Shown: positions 1 through 11,854, numbered from the stretch's first letter. The stretch: DNA of 64,000 nucleotides from Heterostelium multicystogenum (GCA_003667245.1 RCNN01000495.1:62001-126000); one strand, 5' to 3'. The notes: generated by a model from the sequence alone, not told the origin. Made by a program: numbers and translations.

Positions 1-173
1 AATTGTTCCATTTTATTTTGAAATTACAAACAAACTACAGGAGGATCACCACAAAATAAAAAGTTGCAAAGATGCATTTTTTAATATATTAATATTAAGT
101 GAAATTACATTTATATGTTGATTAACAACTCTGTTCGTTCACCCCTCTTTTAAATAAATACATTAGTTAATTA

Positions 174-1676
174 ATGAGCACCCTCAATCAAGCGGATCAT
201 GATAGCAACACAGCAACCCCACCAATAATAATAACAACAACAACAACAACAACAATGAAGCTATACAGAACATTGCTTTAAAAATAGAGCAACGCGAAGA
301 GATCAGAGCAATTGAGAAAAGAAGAAACAAGGAACTTCACGAACAAAGACAATTTGGATCTTACCACTACTGACAAAGTAAAAGAGACTGTAAAATGATA
401 TTAATATTTTTGCATAAAGGTACATCTAGCTAGATTGATCTTAAAAGTCAATCATCATCAATCAAGTCAGTTTAATTATTCAAGCTAAATCTAACATCTT
501 TAAATGTTATCAATTAAGGAATGCAATGAAAGAATCGACAAACTAAGTGAAACGGATACATCATCTGCATCCTCATCTGAAAATATACAAATGAAACTCA
601 AGAGATAACATCATTGATCTCTTTGATGAAAGAGATATTCCAAGAGAACTCAATCATTTTACCTGCATTCGAACTTAAGAACATTACATCTGTAACTATT
701 TGACAATCATCCTTCACTACTGCTTGTACTTTGTATTAATACTGGAAACCAGATTTTGTCAAAGCTGGAACTCAAAACTTCAGGAAACAAAGAACAAAGT
801 ACAGCCTAAACAGAAATTCATATTCGTAAAGAAAAAAGAAAGCTGCCACCACTACATCTACAACAAAGACAACTCCTCCAACAAACAAAACAACAGAGAA
901 TGTAAATGCAATAGAAAAAGAAAAAGGGCAACTGGACAATACTACACCAATATGTATGATATCCAAACTTTGGAATTGAATTGAAACAATGTTACTCACC
1001 AATGATTAGTGAATTTAGAAAAAAAATTAAAAAATCAAAAGAATAGAAAGATACACTTCCCTGAAGATATAGAATCACCAACAGATTCCACTACCTCTAC
1101 AACAATTAAACGACCTCTCCATTTCTTTTTGTAGAGCAGTGTGAAATATTACAATTGGTACCACCTTAACATCGCTGAAGATTGACAACGTCTTCGCTTC
1201 ACCATCAAACAAGGACTATAATCAATGCTAAAGTTGAGATCGACGGTTCCGTCTTTATTGATTCTTGTAGCAATGTAAAGTTCTATCTGAAAAGCAAGAC
1301 AAGTAAGTAAATTATACCAAACACAAAATCTATCTATAGCAACGTCACACTTCTCACTCTCATCACTCTCAACCCATTAATTACAATCTATTTGTATTTT
1401 AAACATTCCGAATTTAATTTAAATTTATCTTCATTTGTTGACTTTTAGATAAGAATCCACAAATGTCTTGGCTGCCAATTTTACATTTACACTAAGAGTC
1501 ACCCCATCGTAGAAAACTGCAAAGATATTGGATTTGCACCATACAGTACTGAGCCAGAAGATGTAAATAATCCATTTTGGTGCCAAGTGAATGATTTCGA
1601 CTGGCTCCAAGCAAAGCAGTCACCCAACTGGCATTTAATACCAAGCGAACACAGAGATTACATCCATTTTAATTAA
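174..1676 (+). CDS. Tubulin-folding cofactor C (TBCC), frame-broken
   Basis: TBCC is the GTPase-activating cofactor that completes alpha/beta-tubulin dimer folding with cofactors D and E in the cytoplasm. The proposed start (MSTLNQADHD) leads into a poly-Asn tract and then a charged helix (IEQREEIRAIEKRRNKEL) like the N-terminal TBCC helix. Next comes a VQPKQKF segment equivalent to the linker before the C-CAP/TBCC beta-helix. The beta-helix itself reads VEIDGSVFIDSCSNVKFYL, then after an intron (1303-1448) RIHKCLGCQFYIYTKSHPIV, ENCKDIGFAPYS and a C-terminal DDFDWLQAKQSPNW motif before the TAA. The catalytic-type Gln seen in TBCC/RP2 proteins may correspond to the Gln in CLGCQFYI; that is inference. 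Reading needs several frame changes, at the Asn repeat, near 780-1000 and near 1200. Family identity is strong; exact exon limits upstream of 1200 are weak. Confidence 0.8.
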
Positions 1677-3080
1677 ATGGTTCACTAATTTAACTAAAGC
1701 ATAAAAATGAGATGTGTAGATGGGGAAGCAGAAGAGATGGATACTGTTTAGTCAGTCAATCAATTCTGATTAAATATCTGAAGTGGTTGATGCCTCACCC
1801 CATCACCCAGCACCAATTAACATTCCTATCCATCATCCATCCACCAAAACCACTCATCAATTATTATTATTAATAAATGATTTCTTTTTATGTTTTTTTA
1901 GTTTTAGATTATACAGTCATTCAAAAAAGCATAGCTCTTCTAAAATCAATGAATAGTGCCAAGATATTTTGATATTTGGTGTGTGATGTCAAAAATCTGA
2001 AAAATAAGTCAATCATTTTTCAGAATAAAATGGGTGATTGGAAAATGATTTCTGATGAAGCTTCGACTGCAGTGTAGAGATATAGTTATATCATTTTAAT
2101 AATTAATATGATGTTCTGTTGATTCTTATGATTTAGAAATCGAAGTGAATTCTTTGTTACATATCTTGGTACACTGGAATGATCTCAGATATCTGATAGA
2201 GAAAAAAAGACAAGTCTATGTAAAAATTAGTCAATGATCTATGAGATATTGATTTTTTTACGGGGAAAAACAAACTTTTTTGATTTTAAATCAATTTATA
2301 AATAGCAAAGTTTTTGTTTTTTTATCGGTGCTCTACACCAAAAATCTTTTTAAATTGTTTCCAAAGTCTGATCAGATAAATCCCCAAAAGGGGTTGATGT
2401 TTGCATTCCCACTGTATAATTTTCAAACGACTGAATGAATTTTCGACCCACAAAAGCACACTCATGTCTTAACACAACTTGCACATCACAAAAATACAAC
2501 CCAATCAATCTCAAATAATAATTCAATAATATTTTATTTTGTTTTTGTTTGATTTTGCATTAATCAGGATATAAAAAAGCTAAGCTAGCTGTCATCCAGA
2601 GCTTTACTAAATCAAGAAGAACTCAGAACCTAACAAAACATACACAAGTCAGAGGACCCTCAAAGTAATCATCCACAAACCATCAACTAACATACCATCT
2701 TTGAAAACTCATTCTCTCGCAAACGAGTCAGTCTAAATATATTTTTGTTTAGGTCTGTGCTCAGTTGAACTGGTCAAAAAAAGCTAAAACTCAAATTCAA
2801 GACTTGCATATGGATTTAATCTGAGAAAAAAATAATCCACCAATCAGCGCGCGAGCAACTTCATTTTATCACCCAATCCACCAAACAAATCTTAGAATTC
2901 AGTATTCTTTTTGTCATTTTTTTGATTTAATTGTATTTCTGCTGTCCAACAACCAAACAATTGCGTTTCTTAGATATTCAAATATTCAAACCTAACTTGA
3001 CTTCAGTAATTTGTATTATTAGATCTGAATCCTCCTCTCATCATCATTATCACATAACTAAATACAACTTATAGATAAAA
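1677..3080. other. Intergenic spacer, no gene seen
   Basis: AT-rich spacer between the TBCC stop and the next signal-peptide ORF. All frames are closed by frequent stops. I see no RNA gene or long repeat. A few G+C-richer patches (around 2590-2710 and 2850) do not translate into anything recognisable. Confidence 0.5.
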
Positions 3081-3970
3081 TGACAGCAACAAAGTTAATT
3101 TTTTTTGGTAGCTGTCCTTTCACTGTTTTTCATTAGTATTTCACCATCAGGTAGTAGCTGTCAGAGAGAGAGGACTTTTATCCTTGACATGGCAATATTC
3201 TATGTCGATCCAAATAGTAATTAATTAAATTGCCATCACAATCTTTAGATGCTTATCAATTTAATAATGCTGCATATTTTGGAAATTTTAACAAATACCA
3301 CCCTCTCCTCACCGATCAGCACAAATCTAACTGGAAATGCTTCCCTCTATTTTCAATCCAAACCCATATAATGGTTCAATTGCGTACTACGATGTCACTA
3401 TCTTCGTAGAAGGTGTTGCACCAACCGACAGAATCGCTGCAGAGTTGCATTCAAGAGCACCAGCTGGAGTTGATTCTGCTTTGTTGAGAAAACTACAGAG
3501 TCAGTGGTACCATAACCAATGGAACCTACACTGTGACTGTGGCGTATTTTCCTAAATGTTGGTGACATTAGTTCCATGGGTAGTCTATTCCAGAGCAATT
3601 ATTCTGAAAGTAACACAACCCTATATCCTAGTCAAGATCAATCTTACCCTACTTTGCGTGCACAACTTACTTTTAGTTCCTTCCTCCCACAAGACAATGA
3701 AACTACTACCACCACCACTACCCACTGCCACTACTACCACCACCACTACCACCACTACAAATACCACCCACCGGTGCCATTACTGGAAACCCAACTACTG
3801 GAGTAGCCACAACCAGTGCCACCACAACCACCACCACCTCCACCACAACAACAACTTCTCCAGACTCCACTACGACAGGCGACGCTACAACCTCAGGTTT
3901 CTCATCAGCCTCCAATCTTAACTCATCTTTGGTGTTGCTCATTCTATTCACAATAGGACTTCTTCTCTAA
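3081..3970 (+). CDS. Secreted GPI-anchored protein with a CHRD-like domain (frame-broken)
   Basis: The start MTATKLIFF runs, after one frame change in a T8 run, into a hydrophobic signal peptide core (VAVLSLFFISISPSGS). The ectodomain contains NLTGNASLYFQ, then SIAYYDVTIFVEGVAPTDRI and AAELHSRAPAGVDSALL, then NGTYTVTVAYFPK and a terminal YPTLRAQLTF block. The order (N-terminal NLTGN, central A-x-L-H-x-x-A-P-A-G-V, late P-x-x-R-x-Q-L) resembles the CHRD domain of chordin and related secreted proteins; this is a pattern judgement, not a search result. A long Thr-rich stalk (about 3700-3880) follows, then SSASNLNSSLVLLILFTIGL with the stop directly after, a typical GPI-anchor signal. Several N-x-S/T sites suggest N-glycosylation. 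Likely a cell-surface or extracellular matrix protein. At least three frame breaks. Confidence 0.6.
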
Positions 3971-4342
3971 GTCCTAGACCCTAAACACAATATTTAATAT
4001 TCAAGAATAAAGATCCCAATTCAATTATTTATTTGATTCAAAGAAGATGATCTTCGCAAATCCTATTCACTTCAAATGCAAAAATCCTAATCTGTGTCGT
4101 TTGTCAAGCAAAAGCAAACTGTCGGGTGGTGTGGTGTGTGAACTTTTTTAAAGCAATTTGAAGTGCAACATTTTCTTTTTGGGTCAGCAATCAGTTTAAA
4201 ATTGATTTGGTGTGTTAAACATATAATATAATAAATTTATACATTTTTGTACATATCATATTTATTCTTTGGATAGTAGAGATATTTAACTAGGACAAAA
4301 TAGATTGACATATTGATATAAATAGATAGACAATTTAGTAAG
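3971..4342. other. Intergenic spacer and upstream region of the carrier gene
   Basis: AT-rich. Contains a GT-rich stretch (ggtggtgtggtgtgtgaac, about 4124-4142) and T-runs before the ATG at 4343. Probably promoter and 5' UTR; no gene seen. Confidence 0.45.
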
Positions 4343-5793
4343 ATGTCATTTGGTGGAAGTATGTTTTATTGGCTTGATTGTTTATTCATTATTGGAATTG
4401 TACTTGACTCTCAATATTGATACTTGATTCTTTCAAGACAAGGATAGTTCACAGCTGCAACAGTTTGTTGTAGGTGGTCTTGGTGGTATGGGTGCTGCGA
4501 TTGTCACCCATCCAATCGACTCATTAAAGGTTAGAATGCAACTGCAGGGTGAGTTAGAGCATGGTTTGAAGCCATCGGCTACTTCCGCTACTTCAGGTCC
4601 GGTTGCAGGCTCATCGATCAAACCTGAAAAAGGTTCATTTAGAATGATCGCTCATATCCACGAAACAGAGGGTATCTTCACATTATATAAAGGGTATGCA
4701 TTGTCCAACAATGTTGCAATTGGATCTATTATTGAATCGAATGCTTGATATTGACCAATAGCATTAAATAACAGTTTGTCGGCATCGCTTTTGAGACAGG
4801 CAACCTATACAACAACTAGATTTGGACTGTATGGTGTATTTAAAAATGCATTCCATATAGATAACAGTAGGTTTGAATCTTCTCTTTTGCTTCACATGCA
4901 AAAGAATTTGTTGGAACATCGGACTAAACTAAACAACTATATTAATCTATAGAATCATCGCCATTCCATATGAAAGTTATGGTCGCAATGTTGGCTGGTG
5001 CAGGTGGTGCTGTATGTAACTAATAGAAATGAGAGAGCGATACTGAGAATTAATTATTGTTATTATTTTCTTTAATGCTCCTAGATTGTTGGAACACCTG
5101 CAGATGTGATTATGGTTAGAATGCAAGCAGATGGCAAGCTACCACCAGAACAAAGAAGAAAACTACAAGGGTGTATTCAATGGTTTATTTAGAATAACAA
5201 AAGAAGAAGGACTGCTCAGCTCTGGAAGGGTTGCAATCCCAACCTAGTTAGAGCAATGTTTATGACTGCCGGTCAGATTGCCTCCTACGATCAAGCCAAG
5301 CAGATGATGTTGGCATCAGGCTACTTCCAAGACGGTTTCAATACTCATTTAATGTAAGGTTTATTCAGCTAAATAATACAAATTCATCTGCCTCTAACAC
5401 CATCACATCACATCGCATCACAGTGCAAGTACGATTTCAGCATTTGTAGCTTCATTAGTAACAAGTCCTCTGGATGTAGTCAAGACAAGAATTATGAATA
5501 CAAAGAGTTCATCAGGGCCAACCGGCAAGCCACTGTATAAAGGTACATTAGATTGTTTTTATAAGGTATGTACACTTGAGATAAACTATTGATTGAATTG
5601 ATTCGTTCGTTCGTTCATGTACTAATCAAACTATGAAATAGACATTTAAGTCAGAGGGAGTTGCAGCCTTCTACAAAGGATTTGGTCCATACTTTATGAG
5701 ATTAGGACCACATACCATTCTTACTTTCTAATAGTTGAACAACTTTCCAAATTTGGAAAAAGAGTGAGAACTACTTTAAAAAATAAAACATAG
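4343..5793 (+). CDS. Mitochondrial carrier, 2-oxoglutarate/malate (SLC25A11) type
   Basis: An inner-membrane carrier exchanging 2-oxoglutarate for malate or a related dicarboxylate. The gene has about seven exons; the first is only MSFGG before an intron starting at 4359. All three carrier repeats show their signature: THPIDSLKVRMQ (repeat 1), GTPADVIMVRMQADGKLP (repeat 2) and TSPLDVVKTRI (repeat 3). LRQATYTTTRFGLYG, the WKGCNPNLVRAMFMTAGQIA segment and the C-terminal RLGPHTILTF are diagnostic of the oxoglutarate/dicarboxylate subgroup rather than the ADP/ATP or uncoupling carriers. A Ser/Thr/Pro-rich insert sits in the first matrix loop (about 4560-4620). The last exon loses frame after LGPHTILTF: in the sequence two stops follow at once, but one base later a tail VEQLSKFGKRVRTTL ends at TAG 5793. 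D. discoideum has an equivalent in the ucp/mcf carrier families; I do not assign a symbol. Confidence 0.9.
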
Positions 5794-6374
5794 TATATCA
5801 TAATAATTATTTTTCTTTGTTCGCTTTCAAAAAAAAAGACTTTTCAACCTTGAGAAGTAACATTGGTCCATCCTACAAAACTCAACTCCAAATCTGACAG
5901 TCTTTTAGCCGACACAAAACTTTCCTTATTTTGTAATATATCAATACCTTGTGTTTGGTCCGAATCTAGGTCTCATTAATACCAACCAATATTCTTTATT
6001 AATCTAAAGTTTCAATTCCAAATTATTACATTTTCTATTACTATTACTAACATTCAAGAAAAAAAATAAATGATTAATAATTTATTGTTGCTTAATATTT
6101 ATTTATATGTAATATTATCAATGGATATACATTCTGGAAGTATATGTGCGTCAGCCATTATTTTAAGTATGGATTTGTAAATCTGGAAATAAATGCACGT
6201 GCAGAAATTTTCAATTTTTACACATTAGTTTTCACCACTCGACAAATCAAAATATTAAAAATAATTACAAAAAATATTTAAAAAAATGTTATTTTTTTTC
6301 AAAAAATTCTAGACAACCAAAAGAACTCAACAACATTTTTGATAGCCCTTTTTTCTTTTATCGTCGTAGTCAAA
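5794..6374. other. Intergenic spacer
   Basis: 3' flank of the carrier gene and upstream region of the S28 gene. Mostly A/T runs. The segment from about 5840 to 5990 is a little richer in C but carries no recognisable frame on either strand. T-rich DNA just before 6375 fits a ribosomal protein promoter and 5' UTR. Confidence 0.4.
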
Positions 6375-7201
6375 ATGGTATGTGATTCTATACCTTTATC
6401 ATTATCATCAATTTATATTAGATGAGCAATGGCAGAATTTATAAATTAGTAGCAATAACAGCAACAGTTTCAAGTGCTCTCTTTCTAGTAGTACCTATAT
6501 TTCAGAGTTTAGAATTTAGTTTGAGAACAAACAGATAATTTAACAGAAAACAAATATAATCAAAATAACCGACGATAATTTGATAGAAATAGATAAAATA
6601 GAAATACATAATTCAGATTCAGTATTATTATGACTGTTAAAAATATGTCTTAAGACGCTACGAACAGCTGACTAAATACGAATATGCAGATAAAGTTAAT
6701 ATGGAGAAGGAGCAGTCAAACAAAACTCTAGAACACATTAGATTATACAAAGAAAAGATATTGCACTGTACTATGTTTGCTACTACTTCTATTGTACATT
6801 TATAAATCTGGATTATAAAGCATTGATAATGATAGTTAAAAAGAAAAATTAAGAATATTTGATTCTAATATACATATGTTGAAAATATAGTCTTCCGCCG
6901 CCCCAGCTGCTCAACCAACCGAAAAGGTCCAACTCGCCAAAGTTACCGAAGTCAATCTGCCGTACTGGTTCCCGTGGGTGCTGTCACCCAAGTCCGTGTT
7001 GAATTCTTGAACACCGATAAGCCACGTTCCCTCTTGAGAAACGTCAAGGGTGCCGTCAGACTTAACGATATCCTTTGCTTGCTCGTAAGTATCAATTTTC
7101 ATACTACACCCCAAAAACATTTTGATCAAATAACTAATCAAAATCATCCATCCTTTATCAACAAATAGGAAACTGAACGTGAAGCTAGAAGACTTCGTTA
7201 A
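6375..7201 (+). CDS. rps28: 40S ribosomal protein S28 (eS28), frame-broken exon 2
   Basis: S28 is a small beta-barrel protein near the mRNA exit channel of the 40S subunit. The ATG at 6375 is followed at once by a GT donor (intron 6378-6890). Exon 2 starts SSAAPAAQPTEKVQLAKVTEV, and later in another frame reads GAVTQVRVEFLNTDKPRSLL and RNVKGAVRLNDILCLL. After intron 7085-7168 the last exon gives ETEREARRLR and TAA. These are the invariant blocks of eS28 (TQVRVEF, RNVKGPVR, LLESEREARRLR). Two one-base insertions relative to the expected reading, near 6953 and 6976, shift the frame by two in total across the conserved RTGSRG segment. The family is about 65-70 residues and the reconstructed length fits. 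Such damage in an essential protein argues for sequence errors. Start choice is supported by the ATG-then-intron layout, common for ribosomal genes in this group. Confidence 0.85.
6422..6805 (+). CDS. Small single-pass membrane ORF inside the S28 first intron
   Basis: A coding-like stretch lies inside the first intron of the S28 gene on the same strand. It starts MSNGRIYKLVAITATVSSAL and continues with FLVVPIFQSLEFSLR, one hydrophobic segment after a short basic N-terminus. A second open segment (about 6655-6805) reads RRYEQLTKYEYADKVNMEKE then QSNKTLEHIRLYKEKIL, a charged helix, and ends at TAA 6805. The two halves are separated by an AT-rich stretch (about 6535-6650) that could be an intron with acceptor taag at 6651-6654. 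The layout (short N-terminus, one TM, charged helix, about 80-90 residues) recalls small cytochrome oxidase assembly proteins such as PET117, but similarity is too weak to name it. It may share the 6375 ATG exon by alternative splicing (MMSNGRIY...). Could also be chance. Confidence 0.35.
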
Positions 7202-7898
7202 ATTAAGTTTTGACTACAACATATTAATTAAACAAAAGCACCATTTCGTAACATAAGAAATCATTATTATGCCATTTTTATTTACTGAGTTTGCTTTATC
7301 ATTAACATTAACAAACAAATATCTCTCGATTAATTTTATCTCTACCGTCTTCATTCATTTCAGTTTCATTTTTGTATTCATTTAATCAACAAAACATCTA
7401 AATCAACTAATAACAATGATCAACTTTACATTCAGACTGGTAGTTGGTAAGTGCCAATACAGTCATGACTGCTTAATTAATTAATTGGTTTTTGATTTAT
7501 TAGATATTAATTAATAACATCAATATGACATGAATGTGGTGATTTTGATGCCCGCATTATTGGAGTCCTCACCTCTCCTTCAGTTGAATTCATTCATAAA
7601 AGAAACAAACAACCATTATCTGTAACTTGGTGGAATGTAATAGAACACTCTTCGTTTTTGGGTTTTTTTGATTTTTTTTAAATTGAATTTTTTAAAATTC
7701 CCACATAATATTTATGGTAGTTGGTTTAGGAATGTCATCGACAGTTCATATGCCTTCTTATATTTGTAAATAGAAATACTATTAGTAATAGATAGTAGTA
7801 ATAATAATAATAATAGTAGTAGTAGAGTAGCAGCATAGAAAAGTTTAATAAGAATGAAATAGAGTTACAAAGTTGAATAGATTTGTATAATACTCTCA
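7202..7898. other. Spacer with a possible short exon (7416-7450)
   Basis: AT-rich. One ATG (7416) opens MINFTFRLVVG and runs straight into a good donor (ggtaagtg). Downstream, about 7548-7640, a frame reads IIGVLTSPSVEFIHKRNKQP on the plus strand. I recognise neither. The first could be a separate first exon of the NFU1 gene, since a plausible acceptor (cctttaaacag) lies at about 7921-7931 just before the NFU1 presequence; phases do not match cleanly. The rest (7640-7870) is T-rich and repeats TAG/TAA triplets. Confidence 0.3.
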
Positions 7899-9005
7899 AT
7901 GCTTTTGGGGTGGCTTGCCTTTAAACAGAGCAGCTAGCTTCAAGCCTAGCTCCTCATTGTTCAGTTATTCAAATACCTATAGAGCATCATCAGTTCAATC
8001 AAATAGCAGTAGATTTTATTCAACTGAGACCAAAAAATGAAGATACAAAAGTTTCAAATGAAGATTTATTAAATGAATTATTTAAGAAAAGTATGTATTA
8101 TTGCTTGGGATGAGTTCATGAGATGCTCATCTTCTTTGAATATAGACCTAAATAGAATGTGCCATTAATATATGATTCATTATCAATTAATTAACTATTA
8201 ATAGATTGATACTTCAGATGTAAATTCAAAATTCCAATCGATTATTTATTCAGACAGAGAACACACCAAATCCAGACAGTTTAAAGTTCGTGCCTGGAAT
8301 TGAGGTACTGCCACCAGGTAAAACAATGGATTTTCCAGATTTCAAAATCATCTCAAATTTCACCACTGGCAAATGCAATCTTCAAGTTGGATGGTGTCAA
8401 CCGTGTATTCTATGGTCCCGATTTCATTTCTGTAAATAAGTTCCCTGAGCATGAATGGGCTATTCTTAAACCACGTATGTTTTAATACATGACAATTATG
8501 CGAATCAACCAACTGACATCGAGTTGGCTAACGTTTACTTATTTATTTCAGAGGTATTTGGTGCAATTATCGATTTCTATCACAGCGATAAGCCATTGTT
8601 GTCAGAGACACCAAACCAATGAGCATAATGACACATTGATTTTACCAGAGGATGACGAGACTGTAGCTATGATTAAAGAGTTGATCGAAACACGTATCAG
8701 ACCAACACTTTTAGACGATGGTGGAAATATTCAGTACTTGGGATTCAAAGATGGTATTGTTTTTGGTCAAATTACAAGGTACATGCTCCTCGTGCTCCAG
8801 CTCACAAGCCACTCTCAAAGGTGGTATTGAAAGAATGCTGATGCATTGGATCAGCGAAGTGCGTGGAATCATGGCAGTCACCGACGACGAACTAGACAAA
8901 CTCAATTTGGATTTCTTTAACAAAGTCGATCAAGAGTTGAACCAGCAGCAGCAACAACAGAAGCAACAAGATCAACAAAATGATCAGCAACAACAACAAA
9001 AATAA
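7899..9005 (+). CDS. nfu1: NFU1-type iron-sulfur cluster scaffold, mitochondrial
   Basis: NFU1 delivers 4Fe-4S clusters to lipoate synthase and respiratory-chain subunits in the mitochondrial matrix. A Ser-rich presequence ends in SSRFYSTET (about 8010-8030), typical for mitochondrial import. After an A6 run the frame changes and reads [16 protein letters not shown], an intron follows (about 8090-8250), then the Nfu_N domain: [52 protein letters not shown]. The C-terminal NifU domain reads [17 protein letters not shown] and, after a frame change, [18 protein letters not shown]; the CSSC pair is the CXXC cluster ligand. The protein ends with a dictyostelid-type Gln-rich tail before TAA. At least four frame breaks (about 8035, 8330, 8480-8640, 8765). 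The true first exon is uncertain; a start near 7416 is possible. Confidence 0.88.
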
Positions 9006-9241
9006 ACACAATAGCTAAGAAAGAATATTCTCATATTATTCAAATAATAGTTTTTAAACCAGAAAGCCCGATTTGTTTTGATCATTTTTTCACCCGTTCC
9101 AACAACAAAATTTCCATCAATTTTCTGTTCCTAAAATGTGCCAATCAAGGGACAAAGGCACAATTATTATTTTAACATCAGGTCCTTATTGGTTGAGCAC
9201 TTTCTCAACATTTGACAATCAATCTTAATTAGCTGTATATT

Positions 9242-11604
9242 ATGGAAAGAAAAGAGTTATTTAAATATATATTGGCGTTCAGGAATGTAAGAGAGTTGAT
9301 AGGTCACTATTTACATGGACATCACTCTTTGTTTAGATGTAGATATAGATTGAAATCATATAATGATCCCAATTGGTTTGTCAGAGTAAAATCAATTCGA
9401 TATCATTCGATTGAAGCTGGCAAAATTCATAGATGATCCACATGTCGATGTGACTACTTCAAATAAATGGTTAATTCAAACATGGGCAACCGAGACACTG
9501 CTCAAGTTGGCAGAAACCTCTGAAAACACATGATATACTAATTGCATTGATGTCTTTGATCGAGATACACACCATTCCACATGATGATTGTGACAGTGGT
9601 CGCCTACCCAATAAAATGTTATTTCACAGCAAAAGTAATGGAGAAACTAGTAGCAACTGGCGCGTCTCTGCCATTAATACAAGTTATTACCAAAACACTT
9701 TCCACATTCTGTAAATAATGCTGTCTTGGACGCAGTTGCAACCTCTGGTAATTTTCAGGTACTGGTTGAATTGTTAACAAAGTTTCCACACATTTAAGCC
9801 AACCATCAACACATTCAATTGTGCACTCGTCAAAGGACACCTGGAAATTGTGAAATTCTTTATAGAACAACCTAACATCTATCCAGTGCAAAACATACCT
9901 GGCTCTCAGTACATCGATATCCAACAAGCATCAAAGCATTATAGACTATCTCTTAAGCATTAGAATAGAAGTAAATGAACGTGCGGTTGAGGCAGCGGCG
10001 GAAAACAATGATTTGGCTTTGATCAAAAGGCTTCATGCTATTGCTGGGAAAGTAATTAGCTCTGAAAGGGCCCTTATTTCAGCAACTACTCACGCAAACA
10101 TTAGAAATGATTCAGCTACTTTTGTCAAATAAGAATGTTGACTACACCGCTTCTTCATTGCTACTGGCTGCGGTTACCAGTGGTAGCATTAATTGTTTAA
10201 CATGGATTCGTACGAATCTAGCTTTCAATTCCAATTCACTCCAGAGCATATGGATTGGAGTTACTGCTTCTTCTTCGCCAAAGAATGGGGAGTCCTTGGA
10301 ATCGCTTCACAATCGACAGTTGGATATGTTGAAGCATCTTCATAATAAGAAAATTTGTAAATATATATCGGTTGATACCCACTGCAAGAATCCTCTGGTT
10401 TTGAAGTATCTTGTTGAGTCCTACAAGATTAAGCTCGATGAAGCACAGATCGAATCTCTAATTAACCATTCAGTGGAGCAAGCCAATCTCGCGGTTATCC
10501 AATGTCTCCACAATGGAATTTCAGATGTAAGGGTCAATCGTATCTGGGCATCAAAGTACTACACCATTCTTTCAACTAGAATATATAACTCAAGGACAAA
10601 GCACCAGAAGCATCTCTATCCAAACGCAAGCGAAGAAAACGATCTTACAATCTTTAAATACATCAATGAAAAGATTAAATTTAGATTCACAAGTGACAGT
10701 CTCTTCAATTTAGCGAATATCTACAAGTCGTTCTTCCTCTATCTTGTCGAATTGGACATTGATATCGAGTGGGACAAGTTGTCTCCAGCAATTCAGCACA
10801 ATTGTGTGTCACTGATCGAAGAACTGCTTCCAACTCAGCTACCATTCCATCAATTCGCACAGAATAAGGCAATTCAAAAGGGTAATCTGGAAATATTTAA
10901 AATCATCCACAAGTACAGTGGATTGCTTGCACCCAAGCCCATGATAAGAAAAGCAATGAAAGAAGGGCTTTTTAGCTTTCTAGAGTATCTAGAAATCAGA
11001 GCAGATAACAAGTATTTCCAGCATCCTAGTGATAAGCAAATCAAACTTGAACACCCCGTTACAGCAGAATATATGTTGACTAGATTCAGTCCGTTGTCAC
11101 ACTCCTACGAAATCGGTATGAACTCCATTACAGACATCAGTCTCGTCTTGTTTCTGGAGTCAGAGTATGTGGCCAGTCTATTTCACCCGGTACAGCCACC
11201 TCGTTTCCCCAGCATGAACTGGAGTTTGCAGTGGAGTGTGGCCACATGGCTGCTGTTTGCCACACATCTTTGAGAAATATGGTGTTTCAATTGGATTTCC
11301 TCAGAGTGGAATGTTAATAACTGCTTGTGAGTACCATCACATTGAGCTACTTGAGTATCTGGCGACCCGTATTCGTTTTCCACTTGAAAGGAGGACCTAC
11401 CAAAAAGCTTGAGAAATACGCTCAACACACAAGCAAGCATATTGATAGAATAAAAAAATATAGTTAGCACTCTGGAGCACCGACAATATGGAAAAGATGA
11501 TCAAGAAGAAATCCATCAACCAGCCAAATCTTGACATTTATGGTGAGCCACTCAGAAACTTCTTTAATCAGAATTATTATTGTCTTGTCGGATCACGTAA
11601 ATAA
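9242..11604 (+). CDS. Dictyostelid ankyrin-like repeat protein, frame-broken
   Basis: Opens with MERKELFKYILAFRNVRELI and a His/Arg-rich head, as in the large dictyostelid family of ankyrin-like proteins whose N-terminus resembles an F-box-like helix pair. Degenerate 30-33-residue repeats follow in changing frames: AVLDAVATSGNFQVLVELLT (about 9720-9780), NCALVKGHLEIVKFFIEQPN (about 9818), AVEAAAENNDLALIKRLHA (about 9990), LLAAVTSGSINCLTWIRTN, NKAIQKGNLEIFKIIHKYSG (about 10860-10920) and LITACEYHHIELLEYLATR (about 11315). A continuous frame runs from 10107 to 11273 (388 codons). The pattern A-x-x-G-x-L-x-x-hydrophobic-K-x-L is ankyrin-like. About six frame breaks interrupt 9440-10100 and 11270-11480; the last frame ends at TAA 11604. 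Function unknown; such repeats bind proteins. It could be a decaying member of a multigene family, but the rest of the window is broken in the same way. Confidence 0.65.
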
Positions 11605-11854
11605 TATTAATAAATTATGTACAATATTCAAACTGATGCAAATACATCGTGGAAAAAGAATGTAATTCCTCTGATCATATGACTGTTTGCTGATCAGTTA
11701 GTAAAAAAAATCAAAAACAAAAAAAAAGAAAAAAAATAAAAAAACGAATGGATTCCTGTGTAATTTAGACGAAGCAGTTGTTTCATTGTCATTCATCTAT
11801 TTGGGTCAGTTCTGTATTGTTGTTGGTCCAATATTATTTATATATTATACCAGT

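Noticed and set aside
700..984. 94-codon plus-strand ORF treated as its own gene
   Set aside because: It is part of the TBCC gene: the VQPKQKF segment aligns with the TBCC linker, and frame breaks explain its isolation.
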